64,000 nt of DNA. Origin: Pseudomonas entomophila (lineage in GTDB: Bacteria > Pseudomonadota > Gammaproteobacteria > Pseudomonadales > Pseudomonadaceae). Under the pieces are notes generated by a model. It was not told the origin of the DNA and did no database searches. It was given only the letters and a program-made list of their open reading frames with translations. The position numbers were made by a program, and so were the translations under genes. Where the stretch lies: positions 1-64,000 of the forward strand of contig NZ_JAAMQJ010000014.1 in NCBI RefSeq assembly GCF_013523125.1. Reading direction: 5' to 3'. Below are positions 10,163-18,861 of this stretch, one piece after another (within the stretch, counting starts at the first letter, position 1; every line of letters begins with the position of its first letter).

Positions 10163-10167
10163 CTGCT

Positions 10168-11781
10168 TCAGGCACTCAACCGAGCCGTGAGCGTGCCCAA
10201 CTGACCGGACAGGGCATGCAAGCGCTGCCCGGCCTGCTCGGTCTGCTGCACGGCCTGCTGGTTGTCGGTGGCGATCCGGGTGATGTCCACCAGGTTGCGC
10301 GAGATGTCGTCGGCCACGCTGGTCTGCTCTTCGGCGGCCGTGGCGATCTGCCGGTTCATGTCGCGGATCGCTTCTATCGACGTGGTGATGCGTTGCAGCA
10401 TGCGCCCGGCCTCGACCACCTGCCCTGCCCCGGCTTCACTGCGCTGCTGACCGCTTTCGATGGCCTTGACGGCGTCGACCGCGCCGGACTGCACGGCTTC
10501 GATGATCTGGTGGATTTCGGCGATCGAGGCCGCTGTCCGCTGGGCCAGGCTGCGCACCTCGTCAGCAACCACGGCGAACCCACGGCCGGCCTCACCGGCG
10601 CGGGCCGCTTCGATGGCGGCGTTGAGCGCCAGCAGGTTGGTCTGCTCGGCAATGCCGCGTATCACCTCCAGCACCTTGCCGATGCGCGTGCTGTCGCTTT
10701 CCAGATGGCGGATCACACCGGCAGTGTCCGCGATTTCTCGGTTGACCTGCTCGATCAGGTCGATGGTGGTCTGCATCACCCGCTCGCCGGCCTGGGCATT
10801 GTGGTCGGCCTCATCGGCCGCCTGGGCCGCATCCGCCGCATGGCGGGCCACCTCCTGCGCCGTGGCGGACATTTCATGCATGGCGGTGGCGACCTGGTCG
10901 GTACGCTGGAACTGATCGTGGGTACCGCGTGCCATGTCGCCGGCCACACCGCGCAACTGGTCGCTGGCGGTTTCCAGCTCCACGGTGTTGCGCTTGAGAC
11001 TGCCGACGGTATCGGCCAGAAAATCGCGCAACGTGTTGGCGGCGACGGCCAGGCGACCCAGTTCGTCCTGGCGACCGTCGGCGACCCGTGCGGCGAAACG
11101 GCCTTGGCTGAGCTGGGCGACGTAGTCGATCAGCACGCGGATCGGCGCGATCAGCGTGCGATTGAGCAGCCACAGGCTCAACACGCCGACCAGCAGCGCC
11201 GAGGCCAGCATCACCAGCACGCCCACCATGACGGTACGCTCAGCGCGTCCATTGATGCCCTGGGCCTGTTCACGGGCCTCCCCACGCAGTCGCTCGACCA
11301 GGGCGCTCATCTGCTCGCTGGCCGCGCGATCCACCCCCTTGACCGCCAGATCGCCTGCGCGTGGGTCACCCCCAGCGGCAAGGAAGGCTTGCCGTCCGCG
11401 CGCGTAGGCCTCGCCCAACTGCTGATGGCTTTGCTTGAGCTGGGTCAGCGGGTCACGCAGCTCGGCATCGCCCCCCGCGATCAGTTCGCCGAGCAACTGC
11501 TGCACCTGCTGCTCGCGTGCCTGGAACTGCTGCCAGTACTTGTCGAGTTCGGCAGGTTCACGGCCGCGCAGCAGCACGTTCTTCCATTCCTGGACTTGAA
11601 TCTTGAACTGAAGGTTGGCTTCGTCGATCAGTTGCGATTCGCGTAACGGACCGTCGATCAGCTCGCCGTAATCGCGCACGCTGGCAGACAGGAACTGGAA
11701 GCAGACCATGGCGATCAGCAGCATCGCCGCCAGGCTACCGCCCAGCAGGGTGAGAAATTGCACACGCAGGGATTTACGCAA
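10168..11781 (-). CDS. Methyl-accepting chemotaxis protein
   Basis: Inner-membrane chemoreceptor of about 537 residues that would signal to CheA/CheW. It has an N-terminal transmembrane helix (about 10-30), a roughly 150-residue, mostly helical periplasmic sensor, a second helix near 182-204, a HAMP segment, and a cytoplasmic signalling hairpin whose tip ([18 protein letters not shown], near 380) is the family hallmark. I place the start at a TTG (11781) because the peptide then begins LRKSLRVQF just before the first membrane helix, with a GAGAG about 9 bases upstream. An ATG at 11925 would add 48 residues rich in Arg and Ala that do not look coding. The ligand is unknown. It has no visible operon partner; the NRPS lies downstream beyond the heptamer repeats. 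Family assignment is sure, start less so. Confidence 0.9.
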   Translation of the reverse strand: MRKSLRVQFLTLLGGSLAAMLLIAMVCFQFLSASVRDYGELIDGPLRESQLIDEANLQFKIQVQEWKNVLLRGREPAELDKYWQQFQAREQQVQQLLGELIAGGDAELRDPLTQLKQSHQQLGEAYARGRQAFLAAGGDPRAGDLAVKGVDRAASEQMSALVERLRGEAREQAQGINGRAERTVMVGVLVMLASALLVGVLSLWLLNRTLIAPIRVLIDYVAQLSQGRFAARVADGRQDELGRLAVAANTLRDFLADTVGSLKRNTVELETASDQLRGVAGDMARGTHDQFQRTDQVATAMHEMSATAQEVARHAADAAQAADEADHNAQAGERVMQTTIDLIEQVNREIADTAGVIRHLESDSTRIGKVLEVIRGIAEQTNLLALNAAIEAARAGEAGRGFAVVADEVRSLAQRTAASIAEIHQIIEAVQSGAVDAVKAIESGQQRSEAGAGQVVEAGRMLQRITTSIEAIRDMNRQIATAAEEQTSVADDISRNLVDITRIATDNQQAVQQTEQAGQRLHALSGQLGTLTARLSA

Positions 11782-11977
11782 GACAGTCGCTCTCGGAACA
11801 AGGACGGAGAAAGCAGCGCATACCGCAGGTAGGCGTACCGCGAACGTCCTTGTACCGCGGCGTGCCTGCCTTGAGAGCGGATGGGCCGCCCAAGGCAAGC
11901 GGCCTTTGCGGGGTATGCACGACAACCGAGGCGAATGCTCTCAAGCCAATGCGACAAATTTGTTACAAATTGAAGAT

Positions 11978-13756
11978 TTATCTCACATCGCTTGCCGACT
12001 GACCGAACTGCAAGGCCGCCAACCGGGCATACAACGGGCTGCTGTCGCGCAGTTGGCGGTGGGTGCCGATGGCAACCACGCGGCCCTGGTCCATGACGGC
12101 GATGCGGTCGGCATGCTGCACCGTGGCCAGGCGGTGGGCGATGACCAGGGTGGTGCGCCCGGCCATCAGCGAGGGCAGCGCCTGCTGGATCAAGTGCTCG
12201 CTCTGGGCGTCCAGGGCGCTGGTGGCCTCGTCCAGCAGCAGGATCGGGGCATCGGCCAGCAAGGCGCGGGCGATCGCCAGGCGTTGGCGCTGGCCACCGG
12301 ACAGACCGAGACCACCCTCACCCAATAGGGTCTGGTATCCGTCGGGCAAGCGCAGGATGAAGTCATGGGCGTGGGCGCCACGGACGGCCGCCTCGACCTC
12401 GGCCTGGCTGGCGTCGGGCCTGGCATAGCGCAGGTTGTCCTCGACGCTGCCACGAAACAGCGCAGGCTGCTGCGCGACCAGGGCGAACTGGCGGCGCAGT
12501 GCGGCCGGGTCCAAGGTGTCGATGGCCTGGCCATCGAGCCGGATGACGCCCCGCTGGGGGTCGTAGAAACGCAGCAGCAGGTCGAACAGGGTCGACTTGC
12601 CGGCGCCCGACGGGCCGACCAGCGCCACCGTCTGGCCCGGTTCGATGCACAGGTCCAGGCCATCCAGCGCCGCGACACCGGGGCGCGACGGGTAGGCGAA
12701 GTGCACGTCCTGGAGTTCGACCCGGCCCGTGGCGCGACCGCCCGGCACCCGCGCGGGAGAGGCCGGTGGCAGGATCTGACTGCGTGCGGCGAGCAGCTCG
12801 GCGATGCGCTCGGCCGCTCCGGCGGCGCGCTGCAGCTCGCCGATGACCTCGCTCAACGTGCCGAAGGCGCTGCCGACGATCAGGCTGTAGAAGACGAAGG
12901 CCGCCAGTTCGCCGCTGGAGATGCGCCCGGCGATCACATCCATACCGCCGACCCAGAGCATCACCCCGACCGCGCCGAGCACCAGCCCGATGACCAGGGT
13001 GATCAGCCAGGCACGCTGAGCGATACGGCGCCGGGCGACATCGAAGGCGTCTTCCACCGTGTCGGCAAACCGCTGACGGTCGCACGCCTGGTGGTTGTAG
13101 GCCTGCACGGTCTTGATCTGGCCCAGGGTCTCGGCCACGTAGCTGCCGACGTCGGCGACCCGGTCCTGGCTCTGGCGCGACAGCCGGCGCACGCTGCGAC
13201 CGAACAGCAGGATCGGCGCCAGCACCAGCGGCAGGGCAGCGACCACGATGCCGGTGAGCTTGGGGTTGGTGACGAACAGCAGCACGATGCCGCCGATCAC
13301 CATCAACGCATTGCGCAGGAACATCGACAGGGACGAGCCGATCACCGACTGCAACAGCGTGGTGTCGGTGGTCAGCCGCGACTGGATCTCGGCGCTGCGA
13401 TTGTCCTCGAAAAAGCCGGGATGCAGGCTCAGCAGGTGATCGAACACCGCACGGCGCAGGTCGGCCACGCAGCGCTCGCCGATCCACGAGACCAGGTAGA
13501 AGCGGCTGAAGGTGCCGAGGGCCAGGGCCAGCACCAGCCCCATGAACACGCCGATGGACTGGTTGAGCAGGTGTGGCGAACGGGTCATGAAGCCTTGGTC
13601 GACCAGCAGCCGGATGCCTTGGCCCAGGGACAGGGTGATACCGGCGGTCACCACCAGCGCCAGGAGGGCCAGTAGCAGGCGCGTGCGGTAAGGACGCACA
13701 AAGCGCCAGGCCAGGTGCAAGGCCTGGCGTTGCGGAGAAGACAGCGGAGCATGCAT
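11978..13756 (-). CDS. ABC exporter, fused permease and ATPase (MsbA-like, subfamily B)
   Basis: Half-transporter of 592 residues expected to work as a homodimer in the inner membrane. The N-terminal half has about six hydrophobic helices (roughly 20-310). The C-terminal half is an ATPase with Walker A GPSGAGKST, signature LSGGQRQR, Walker B ILLLDEATSALD and the switch IAHR. This layout is that of MsbA-type lipid or drug exporters; substrate cannot be read from sequence. The start is ATG 13756 (MHAPLSS); the frame stays open upstream to 14053 but that extension overlaps the divergent small gene and does not look coding. It stands alone, 196 bases before the chemoreceptor. Confidence 0.92.
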   Translation of the reverse strand: MHAPLSSPQRQALHLAWRFVRPYRTRLLLALLALVVTAGITLSLGQGIRLLVDQGFMTRSPHLLNQSIGVFMGLVLALALGTFSRFYLVSWIGERCVADLRRAVFDHLLSLHPGFFEDNRSAEIQSRLTTDTTLLQSVIGSSLSMFLRNALMVIGGIVLLFVTNPKLTGIVVAALPLVLAPILLFGRSVRRLSRQSQDRVADVGSYVAETLGQIKTVQAYNHQACDRQRFADTVEDAFDVARRRIAQRAWLITLVIGLVLGAVGVMLWVGGMDVIAGRISSGELAAFVFYSLIVGSAFGTLSEVIGELQRAAGAAERIAELLAARSQILPPASPARVPGGRATGRVELQDVHFAYPSRPGVAALDGLDLCIEPGQTVALVGPSGAGKSTLFDLLLRFYDPQRGVIRLDGQAIDTLDPAALRRQFALVAQQPALFRGSVEDNLRYARPDASQAEVEAAVRGAHAHDFILRLPDGYQTLLGEGGLGLSGGQRQRLAIARALLADAPILLLDEATSALDAQSEHLIQQALPSLMAGRTTLVIAHRLATVQHADRIAVMDQGRVVAIGTHRQLRDSSPLYARLAALQFGQSASDVR

Positions 13757-14024
13757 GGGTCGAGCCTGTGAAAGCGAAAGGTCAAGACTATCATCGCGAC
13801 GATCGGTGGGAACCCTGGCCCGTCGCTGTGCGTCCCACTTCACGGACGCAGCAGTGGACAGGCCAATGGCCTCCCTGCCTATAACCCTTCGTTCTAAAGG
13901 GACTCTGGCGTTCCGACCGTGAATCTGTTGCACTGAGGTCGCCGGGCATGTCGACGCTGTCACACGCGCGACATCGCCCGCCTCTACCCTGAGCTGAAAC
14001 CTGATGAAGAGACAGGACATGAGC

Positions 14025-14186
14025 ATGCACACCCACCAAGACACTCCGAACACCCAGCAACCCCACGAGCAGCTTCACGCCTGTGGTTCGATCATCGATC
14101 AGCAAGGCCGCGAAGTGCCGATCACCGAATCGATGATCCAGCAGGCCTGCAAGGCGCTCGAAAAAGAGCGTAGCGAGTCGCATTGA
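14025..14186 (+). CDS. Small PA1571-family protein
   Basis: Conserved Pseudomonas small protein of unknown function, here 53 residues. The core GSIIDQQGREVPITESMIQQACKALE matches what I recall of the PA1571 family. No signal peptide, membrane helix or cysteine pair is seen; the second half is helical and charged. ATG 14025 is preferred because AGGA sits 7 bases upstream; in-frame ATGs at 14004 and 14019 are also possible, but the AGGA lies too close to the latter. A strong terminator follows the stop directly, so it is a monocistronic unit, divergent from the ABC exporter. Confidence 0.75.
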   Translation: MHTHQDTPNTQQPHEQLHACGSIIDQQGREVPITESMIQQACKALEKERSESH

Positions 14187-14193
14187 ATGCAGT

Positions 14194-14243
14194 GAGACCG
14201 ATCTTCATCCCTGGGCGTCAGAGGGGTGAAGGTCGGTCTTTTT
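14194..14243 (+). terminator. Rho-independent terminator of the PA1571-like gene
   Basis: A long inverted repeat (GACCGATCTTCATCCCT pairing with AGGGGTGAAGGTCGGTC) starts about 10 bases after the stop codon and runs straight into a T tract, the canonical intrinsic terminator form. Confidence 0.85.
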
Positions 14244-14320
14244 CATGAAGGGCGCTTGGGTCGGTCAGTGACTGTACGTGCCTCAAAACGGTGAGCCATC
14301 ATCGGTGCTGCACCTCCGCC

Positions 14321-14443
14321 ATCGCGGGCAATCCCGCTCCCACAGGTTCGCCACTGCGTGGGCTCACAGGCTGGCTTTATTGCTAAATTGCTAAAGGCAG
14401 TTCATCGCGGTCACCTGTGGGAGCCGGCTTGCCGGCGATAGCG
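14321..14443. repeat. Inverted pair of REP-like elements
   Basis: A REP core, ATCGCGGGCAATCCCGCTCC followed by CACAGG (14321-14346), is met by an inverted partner, CCTGTGGGAGCCGGCTTGCC and on to 14443. Such facing pairs of the form GCGGGCAAGCCCGCTCC...CACAGG are typical extragenic palindromes of P. putida-group genomes. The pair fills most of the roughly 270 bases between the terminator and the end of pdxB; nothing else is seen there. Confidence 0.75.
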
Positions 14444-14513
14444 ATCTTGCCGCCCACCACCGTTTCCCTTCAGGCCAGGGTCTATAGACGATCCGCACCC
14501 TCTCGACACTACC

Positions 14514-15656
14514 TCACACCACCTGCGCCCCCAATGCCCGCGCCAATGCAGCAATGGCCTGCCCCTGCCCCGCCACCTTCACCCGCAACCCTTCGATCTC
14601 GCGACGCGGTGGATACTGCTTGCGCAGCCGATCGAACCCGGCCTTCTGCGCCGCCACATCGTCGCTCAGGCTGCGCCGGAAGTCGGCATCGTCGCGGCGC
14701 GGGTCGTACACCGCGCGGCACAGGGTCGAGAGCACCCAGGCTGGGTCGGCACTGGCGTCGAAGGTCAGTTCGGTCAACGCTTGCGCTGGCAACAGCGCGG
14801 CCAGGTGCACCTGGGGCGCCCGGCCCAGCCAACGGCACAGGGCCTGGTACACCTGCGCCGTACCACGCTGGCGCCCATCGAGGCTGTAGCCGGCGATGTG
14901 CGGCGTGGCCAGGGTGCACAGGTCGGCCAGGGCCAGGTCCACCTGGGGTTCGCCTTCCCAGACATCGAGCACGGCGTGCAGGTCGTCGCGCGCCTGCAGG
15001 CACGCGCGCAGCGCGGCGTTGTCGACCACCGGCCCGCGGCTGGCATTGATCAGCCAGGCGCCGGTGCGCAGCTGCGCCAGCTGGGCGCCGCCGAGCAGGT
15101 GCCAGGTGGGGTGCGGGCCGTCGCGCAGCAGCGGGGTGTGCAGGCTGATCACGTCGCACTGCGCGAGCACCGTGTCGAGGCTGACGAAGTCACCGCCCTC
15201 GCCGGTCTGGCGCGGCGGGTCGCAGACCAGCACCTTCCAGCCCAGCCCGCGCAGCACCTGCACCAGACGGCCCCCGACCTCACCGGCCCCGACCACGCCA
15301 TAGGTACGCGTGGCCAGGTCGACGCCCTCGAGGTCGGACAGGGTCAGCAGGCTGCCCAGCACGTAGTCCACCACCCCCCGTGCGTTGCAGCCCGGCGCGC
15401 TGCTCCAGTGGATCCCGGCCTGGGCGAAATGCTCGAGGTCCAGGTGGTCGGTGCCGATGGTGCAGGTGCCGACGAAGCGCACGCGGCTGCCCTGCAGCAG
15501 GTGGCGATCGACCCGGGTCACCGAGCGTACCAGCAGCACGTCGGCATCCTTGACACAGGCGGCGTCGATGGCGCGCCCTGGGTAACGGCGGATCTCGCCG
15601 AAGCCTGCGAAAAAGGCATCGAGCAGCGGGATGTTTTCGTCGGCAACAATCAGCAT
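14514..15656 (-). CDS. pdxB: Erythronate-4-phosphate dehydrogenase
   Basis: Cytoplasmic NAD-dependent oxidoreductase of the D-2-hydroxyacid dehydrogenase family. It oxidises 4-phosphoerythronate in the de novo (DXP-independent) branch of pyridoxal phosphate synthesis. The protein is 380 residues, the usual PdxB length, and starts [12 protein letters not shown], the PdxB N-terminus. It has the family features: a Rossmann glycine motif ([13 protein letters not shown]), an NINASRG-like segment ([11 protein letters not shown]), and the C-terminal PdxB dimerisation domain. The start at 15656 is chosen over an upstream in-frame ATG because the extra N-terminal stretch is not conserved-looking. It lies 62 bases downstream of tusA in the same direction. 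Confidence 0.96.
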   Translation of the reverse strand: MLIVADENIPLLDAFFAGFGEIRRYPGRAIDAACVKDADVLLVRSVTRVDRHLLQGSRVRFVGTCTIGTDHLDLEHFAQAGIHWSSAPGCNARGVVDYVLGSLLTLSDLEGVDLATRTYGVVGAGEVGGRLVQVLRGLGWKVLVCDPPRQTGEGGDFVSLDTVLAQCDVISLHTPLLRDGPHPTWHLLGGAQLAQLRTGAWLINASRGPVVDNAALRACLQARDDLHAVLDVWEGEPQVDLALADLCTLATPHIAGYSLDGRQRGTAQVYQALCRWLGRAPQVHLAALLPAQALTELTFDASADPAWVLSTLCRAVYDPRRDDADFRRSLSDDVAAQKAGFDRLRKQYPPRREIEGLRVKVAGQGQAIAALARALGAQVV

Positions 15657-15718
15657 GGGCGTTCTCCAGTCAGGGGAACGCAGTGTAGGCGCTGGGGGCA
15701 CGCCCGACCAGCCAGGGC

Positions 15719-15961
15719 TCAGTCGTGCTTCTTGCGGATCCAGTACAGGTAGGTGCCGGCGTCTTCCTGCTGGTTCACCAGTTCATGCCCGAGAAAGGTG
15801 CAGAACTTGGGGATGTCGCGACGCGTCGAGGGGTCGGTGGCGATCACCTTGAGCAGGCCGCCGGCCGCCAGGTCACGCACGTGCTGGTGCAGCATCATCA
15901 CCGGCTCCGGGCAGTTGAGCCCGCTGGCATCGAGAACGGCATCGGGGGTGTGGTCGGTCAT
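15719..15961 (-). CDS. tusA: Sulfur carrier protein TusA
   Basis: Small (80-residue) cytoplasmic sulfur carrier that accepts persulfide sulfur from IscS and passes it on for tRNA 2-thiouridine and other sulfur-transfer reactions. The N-terminal motif [12 protein letters not shown] carries the single active cysteine of the TusA/SirA fold and the C-terminus has the family's compact strand pattern. ATG 15961 ([14 protein letters not shown]) gives the normal length; the frame is open upstream but adds an unlikely 18 residues. It sits between pvdP and pdxB on the same strand. Confidence 0.95.
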   Translation of the reverse strand: MTDHTPDAVLDASGLNCPEPVMMLHQHVRDLAAGGLLKVIATDPSTRRDIPKFCTFLGHELVNQQEDAGTYLYWIRKKHD

Positions 15962-16025
15962 GGGCAGCTCCGTGAAAGGGCGCCCATTGTCGCTCATGCG
16001 CAGGCGATCAGCCAACCGGGCGCCT

Positions 16026-17648
16026 TCAGGTCAGCAGGTTGCGCAGCGACAGGTGCCGGGCATACCAGGGCCGCTGTGGAACCTGGCGCGTCAGTCGCGC
16101 CAGGGCCTCTTCCGGGCCGAAGGTCAGGCGCAGCGCCAGCTTCATGGTCTCCACGTCCATCTCCACCGAGCGACCGGGCTGAGTGCCAGGCACGGTGCTG
16201 CAGCCATGGGTGAGCGGCCCGAGCCAAGGGTCTCCCACTTCCACCCAATCGCCGGGTGCGAACCAGCGCACGCCGGCGACCTCCCGCCGCTGCACCTGGC
16301 CAGGGTGATGACGCTCATGGGCGCGGTACCAGTCCTCGATACGGTCGTCGATCCAGCCATGAAACCCCCAGAACACCGGATGGACGTGGGACGAGAACGG
16401 ATCGCCGAGAAAGTCGTTGTCCGGGCCGAACCAGCGCGGCGCAAAGTCCGCCGGGTCGCGGGCGAACGGCACCGGTGCGCCATTGGACGGATCGCGTGGC
16501 ACGCTGGCCCAGCACATGTGCAGCCAGTCATGCAGGGTCATCTCCAACGCCGAGCCGAAGGCGCCGAGCGACAGGTTGGCCAGGTACAGCGGGTCCTGGT
16601 ACTGCGATTCCCAGACCTGGAAGTTGCTGCAGAACGTCTCGTCGGTCTTGATCGCCGAGACCCACTGACCGTAGGCATCATCCCCGGGCGCCTGCCAGGC
16701 GGGCGGCACGCTCAGGCCGTCGTGGTTCTCGCAGTAGCGAATGAATCCTTGCCGGTCCCGCTCGACCGAACGCTGTGGCAACGGAAACTGCTGCCAGGAC
16801 GGCAGGTCCTGCAAGCGCCGGGCCTGGGCCAGCATGTGCCGGTGCATGAACAGAAAGTCCACGCCCGAGCCGTTGCGGTGCTTGCGTGGACCGCGGGCAT
16901 CGCGTTCACGGTCGCGGGGCCCTGGCTGCCAGCCCAGCCCGCGCAGGGCCTGGCGGCGCTCCTCGGGCAACTCGTGCCAGCGGTCGCGGCTGGCATGCCA
17001 GAGTTGATGGAACAGGCGATGTTCGGGGGCGATCACCCATTCGGTCATGCGGTCATTGAACGCCAGGCGCTCGCGGGCTTCGGGGAACGGCCGCTTGAGC
17101 GCGACGAAGCGGCCATCGGCGACTGGCAGGGTCAACGGCCGGTCGAGGCGCTGCAGCTGACCGCTCAGGCTGCCCCTGCCCGCGTTGGCGTACTCGCCCC
17201 AGACCTCGTCGAGGTCCGCGTCGAAGACGTAGCTCGGCCCGCCACGCTGGCTGAACAGCCGCCAGCGTACGCGGCTGCCGTCAACCCCGACCAGGTCGCC
17301 GACCACCCGATAGGCGGCGACCGCCTCGCTGCGCAGCGCCTCGCCGGTGTCGAGGTAGCCGCGCAGGCCGCGGCCCTTGCTGGCCACGTCGAGCAGCAAC
17401 TCGAGCCCAGTCGCGGGAAGCCCCTCGAGTCGCGCCTGCTGACCGTCGAGGCGGATGTCCCAGATACCGCGCAAGCGATCGGCGAGCACCTGGCCGGGGT
17501 AGTCGGCCAGTTCGACGCTGGCCTCCCCCGGCGTGACGATATCGTCCTCGGGGTCGTGGGTAAGCACCTTGTGCGCGTGATAGGCCCCGGTTCCCGCCGC
17601 GCCAGCGGCCGCCAGGCCGGCGATGAACCATCGTCGAGAAATTGTCAT
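16026..17648 (-). CDS. pvdP: Pyoverdine maturation tyrosinase PvdP (Tat-exported)
   Basis: Periplasmic copper enzyme that oxidises the tetrahydropyrimidine/phenol part of ferribactin-derived precursors on the way to the pyoverdine chromophore. The 540-residue protein begins with a twin-arginine signal ([13 protein letters not shown]). Copper-site histidines of tyrosinase type are visible: H269 and H271 in [10 protein letters not shown]373 and H377 in HDWLHMCW, H421 and H423 in HVHP, and H430 in GFHGWID. The C-terminal [13 protein letters not shown] block resembles the CuB site of tyrosinases. Start ATG 17648 gives the signal directly at the N-terminus. A PvdS-type promoter lies 48 bases upstream. 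The gene is divergent from the siderophore-interacting protein gene. Assignment relies on recalled PvdP features, and the neighbours agree. Confidence 0.9.
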   Translation of the reverse strand: MTISRRWFIAGLAAAGAAGTGAYHAHKVLTHDPEDDIVTPGEASVELADYPGQVLADRLRGIWDIRLDGQQARLEGLPATGLELLLDVASKGRGLRGYLDTGEALRSEAVAAYRVVGDLVGVDGSRVRWRLFSQRGGPSYVFDADLDEVWGEYANAGRGSLSGQLQRLDRPLTLPVADGRFVALKRPFPEARERLAFNDRMTEWVIAPEHRLFHQLWHASRDRWHELPEERRQALRGLGWQPGPRDRERDARGPRKHRNGSGVDFLFMHRHMLAQARRLQDLPSWQQFPLPQRSVERDRQGFIRYCENHDGLSVPPAWQAPGDDAYGQWVSAIKTDETFCSNFQVWESQYQDPLYLANLSLGAFGSALEMTLHDWLHMCWASVPRDPSNGAPVPFARDPADFAPRWFGPDNDFLGDPFSSHVHPVFWGFHGWIDDRIEDWYRAHERHHPGQVQRREVAGVRWFAPGDWVEVGDPWLGPLTHGCSTVPGTQPGRSVEMDVETMKLALRLTFGPEEALARLTRQVPQRPWYARHLSLRNLLT

Positions 17649-17696
17649 TGCGCCTCTCATCCGCCGGACCGTACCGCCCAACCCTGTCCAGCAAGA

Positions 17697-17720
17697 ACGT
17701 AGCGCGGCAGGCGAAATTTA
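17697..17720 (-). promoter_or_regulatory. PvdS-type promoter of pvdP
   Basis: On the minus strand TAAAT (17720-17716), then 16 bases, then CGT (17699-17697), 48 bases before the pvdP ATG. This is an exact match to the two PvdS core elements and spacing. Confidence 0.75.
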
Positions 17721-17740
17721 ACCCGCGTGAGGCGCGCGTG

Positions 17741-17764
17741 TAATTCACGGGCGATCCAGGTCGT
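17741..17764 (+). promoter_or_regulatory. PvdS-type promoter of the siderophore-interacting protein gene
   Basis: TAATT (17741-17745), 16 bases, CGT (17762-17764), 36 bases before the ATG at 17800. It sits back to back with the pvdP promoter, with only 20 bases between their -35 elements. TAATT is a one-base variant of the usual TAAAT and is shared with the NRPS promoter. Confidence 0.6.
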
Positions 17765-17799
17765 TTCTCCGGTAGGACCCTAGACACGAGGTACGCCCG

Positions 17800-18723
17800 A
17801 TGTTCGCCCTTCTGCGCCCCAAACGCTCCCAGGCCACTGCGTACGGCCTGTTCGACCTCGAACTCAAGGCCATCGAACGGCTCAGCCCTTCGCTGTGTCG
17901 CTACGTGTTCGGTGGCGAGGACGTGCGCCGGATGACCACCTTGGCCCCCGATCAGCGCGTCAAGCTGTTCTTCCCCACGCCTGCCGGCGCGCCGCCCAGC
18001 CTGCCTCACGGCCCCCACTGGCAAAAGGCACGCCGTGGCCTGCGCCCGGAGCACACGCCGCCGATGCGCACCTACACCCTGCGTGCGCTGCGCCGCGAGG
18101 CGGCGGAAGTGGACGTGGACTTCGTGCTGCACGGCGTCAACGGCCCGGCTTCGGCCTGGGCGACCGACGCCCGCCCGGGCGACCGCCTGCAGATGGTGGC
18201 GCCGAACCTGGACTATGCCGGCGACCCGGGTGGCTATGAGTGGAAGCTGGCCGAGACCACACGCCACGTGCTGCTGGTCGGTGACGAAACCGCCCTGCCC
18301 GCGATCGCCGGGATTCTCGAGCAACTGGCCGACCGCAGGCCCGAGCTGACCGTGCATGCCTACCTCGAAGTGCCCCTGGCGGACGACTGCCTGATGCTGC
18401 GCCATGGGCCGAATACGCAGGTGCACTGGTTGCCACGGGACCGATCGGGTCAGGCCCAGGGGCAAGGAATGCTGCAGGCGGTGCGCGAACGGGTGTCGTT
18501 GCCGGCGCCCCAGGGCAGTGGCGAAGCGTTCGACGACATCGACCTGGACCAGCAGATCCTCTGGGAGCAAGGCGGCCAGACCGCGTCGGACTTCCAGGCC
18601 TGGATCGCCGGAGAGGCGACGGCCGTGCGCGAGATGCGTCGCTACCTGCTCCAGGAGCGCGGGCTGGCCAAGCGCTGCCTGACCCTGATGGGGTATTGGC
18701 GCGCGGGGCAGAGCCTGGAGTGA
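17800..18723 (+). CDS. Siderophore-interacting flavoprotein (ViuB/SIP family)
   Basis: Predicted cytoplasmic FAD enzyme of 307 residues that reduces ferric siderophores with NAD(P)H to release iron. The N-terminal half is a FAD-binding barrel with the R-x-Y-T segment MRTYTLRALR near residue 88. The C-terminal half has the SIP Rossmann-like part: LLVGDETALPAIAGIL near 165, WIAGEATAVREMRRYL near 267, and the terminal LTLMGYWRAGQ. It is divergent from pvdP and has its own PvdS-type promoter, so it is probably made with pyoverdine under iron limitation. Pyoverdine iron is thought to be released in the periplasm by FpvC-K proteins, so a cytoplasmic SIP here may serve another ferric chelate. Family certain, substrate unknown. 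Confidence 0.9.
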   Translation: MFALLRPKRSQATAYGLFDLELKAIERLSPSLCRYVFGGEDVRRMTTLAPDQRVKLFFPTPAGAPPSLPHGPHWQKARRGLRPEHTPPMRTYTLRALRREAAEVDVDFVLHGVNGPASAWATDARPGDRLQMVAPNLDYAGDPGGYEWKLAETTRHVLLVGDETALPAIAGILEQLADRRPELTVHAYLEVPLADDCLMLRHGPNTQVHWLPRDRSGQAQGQGMLQAVRERVSLPAPQGSGEAFDDIDLDQQILWEQGGQTASDFQAWIAGEATAVREMRRYLLQERGLAKRCLTLMGYWRAGQSLE

Positions 18724-18787
18724 GTACCGTTGACCGGGGCTTTGCAAGGATCGTAGGGCTGACCTGACAGACGGGGTGGCGGATGTC

Positions 18788-18807
18788 ATGGGCCCTGGCG
18801 GGCCCAT
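18788..18807. other. Perfect stem-loop between convergent genes
   Basis: An 8-bp perfect inverted repeat (ATGGGCCC, 4-base loop, GGGCCCAT) lies between the convergent flavoprotein gene and pvdH. A run of A follows on the plus strand, so there is no downstream T tract for either direction. It may still be a 3' end stabilising hairpin. Confidence 0.5.
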
Positions 18808-18861
18808 AAAAACAGTCAATGCGTTGTAGCAGAAAAAGACAATCGCCCCTACAGCTTGCCC

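Noticed and set aside
11782-11925. Longer start of the chemoreceptor at ATG 11925
   Set aside because: The added 48 residues are Arg/Ala-rich without a hydrophobic or family pattern; the TTG at 11781 gives the usual start just before the first membrane helix.
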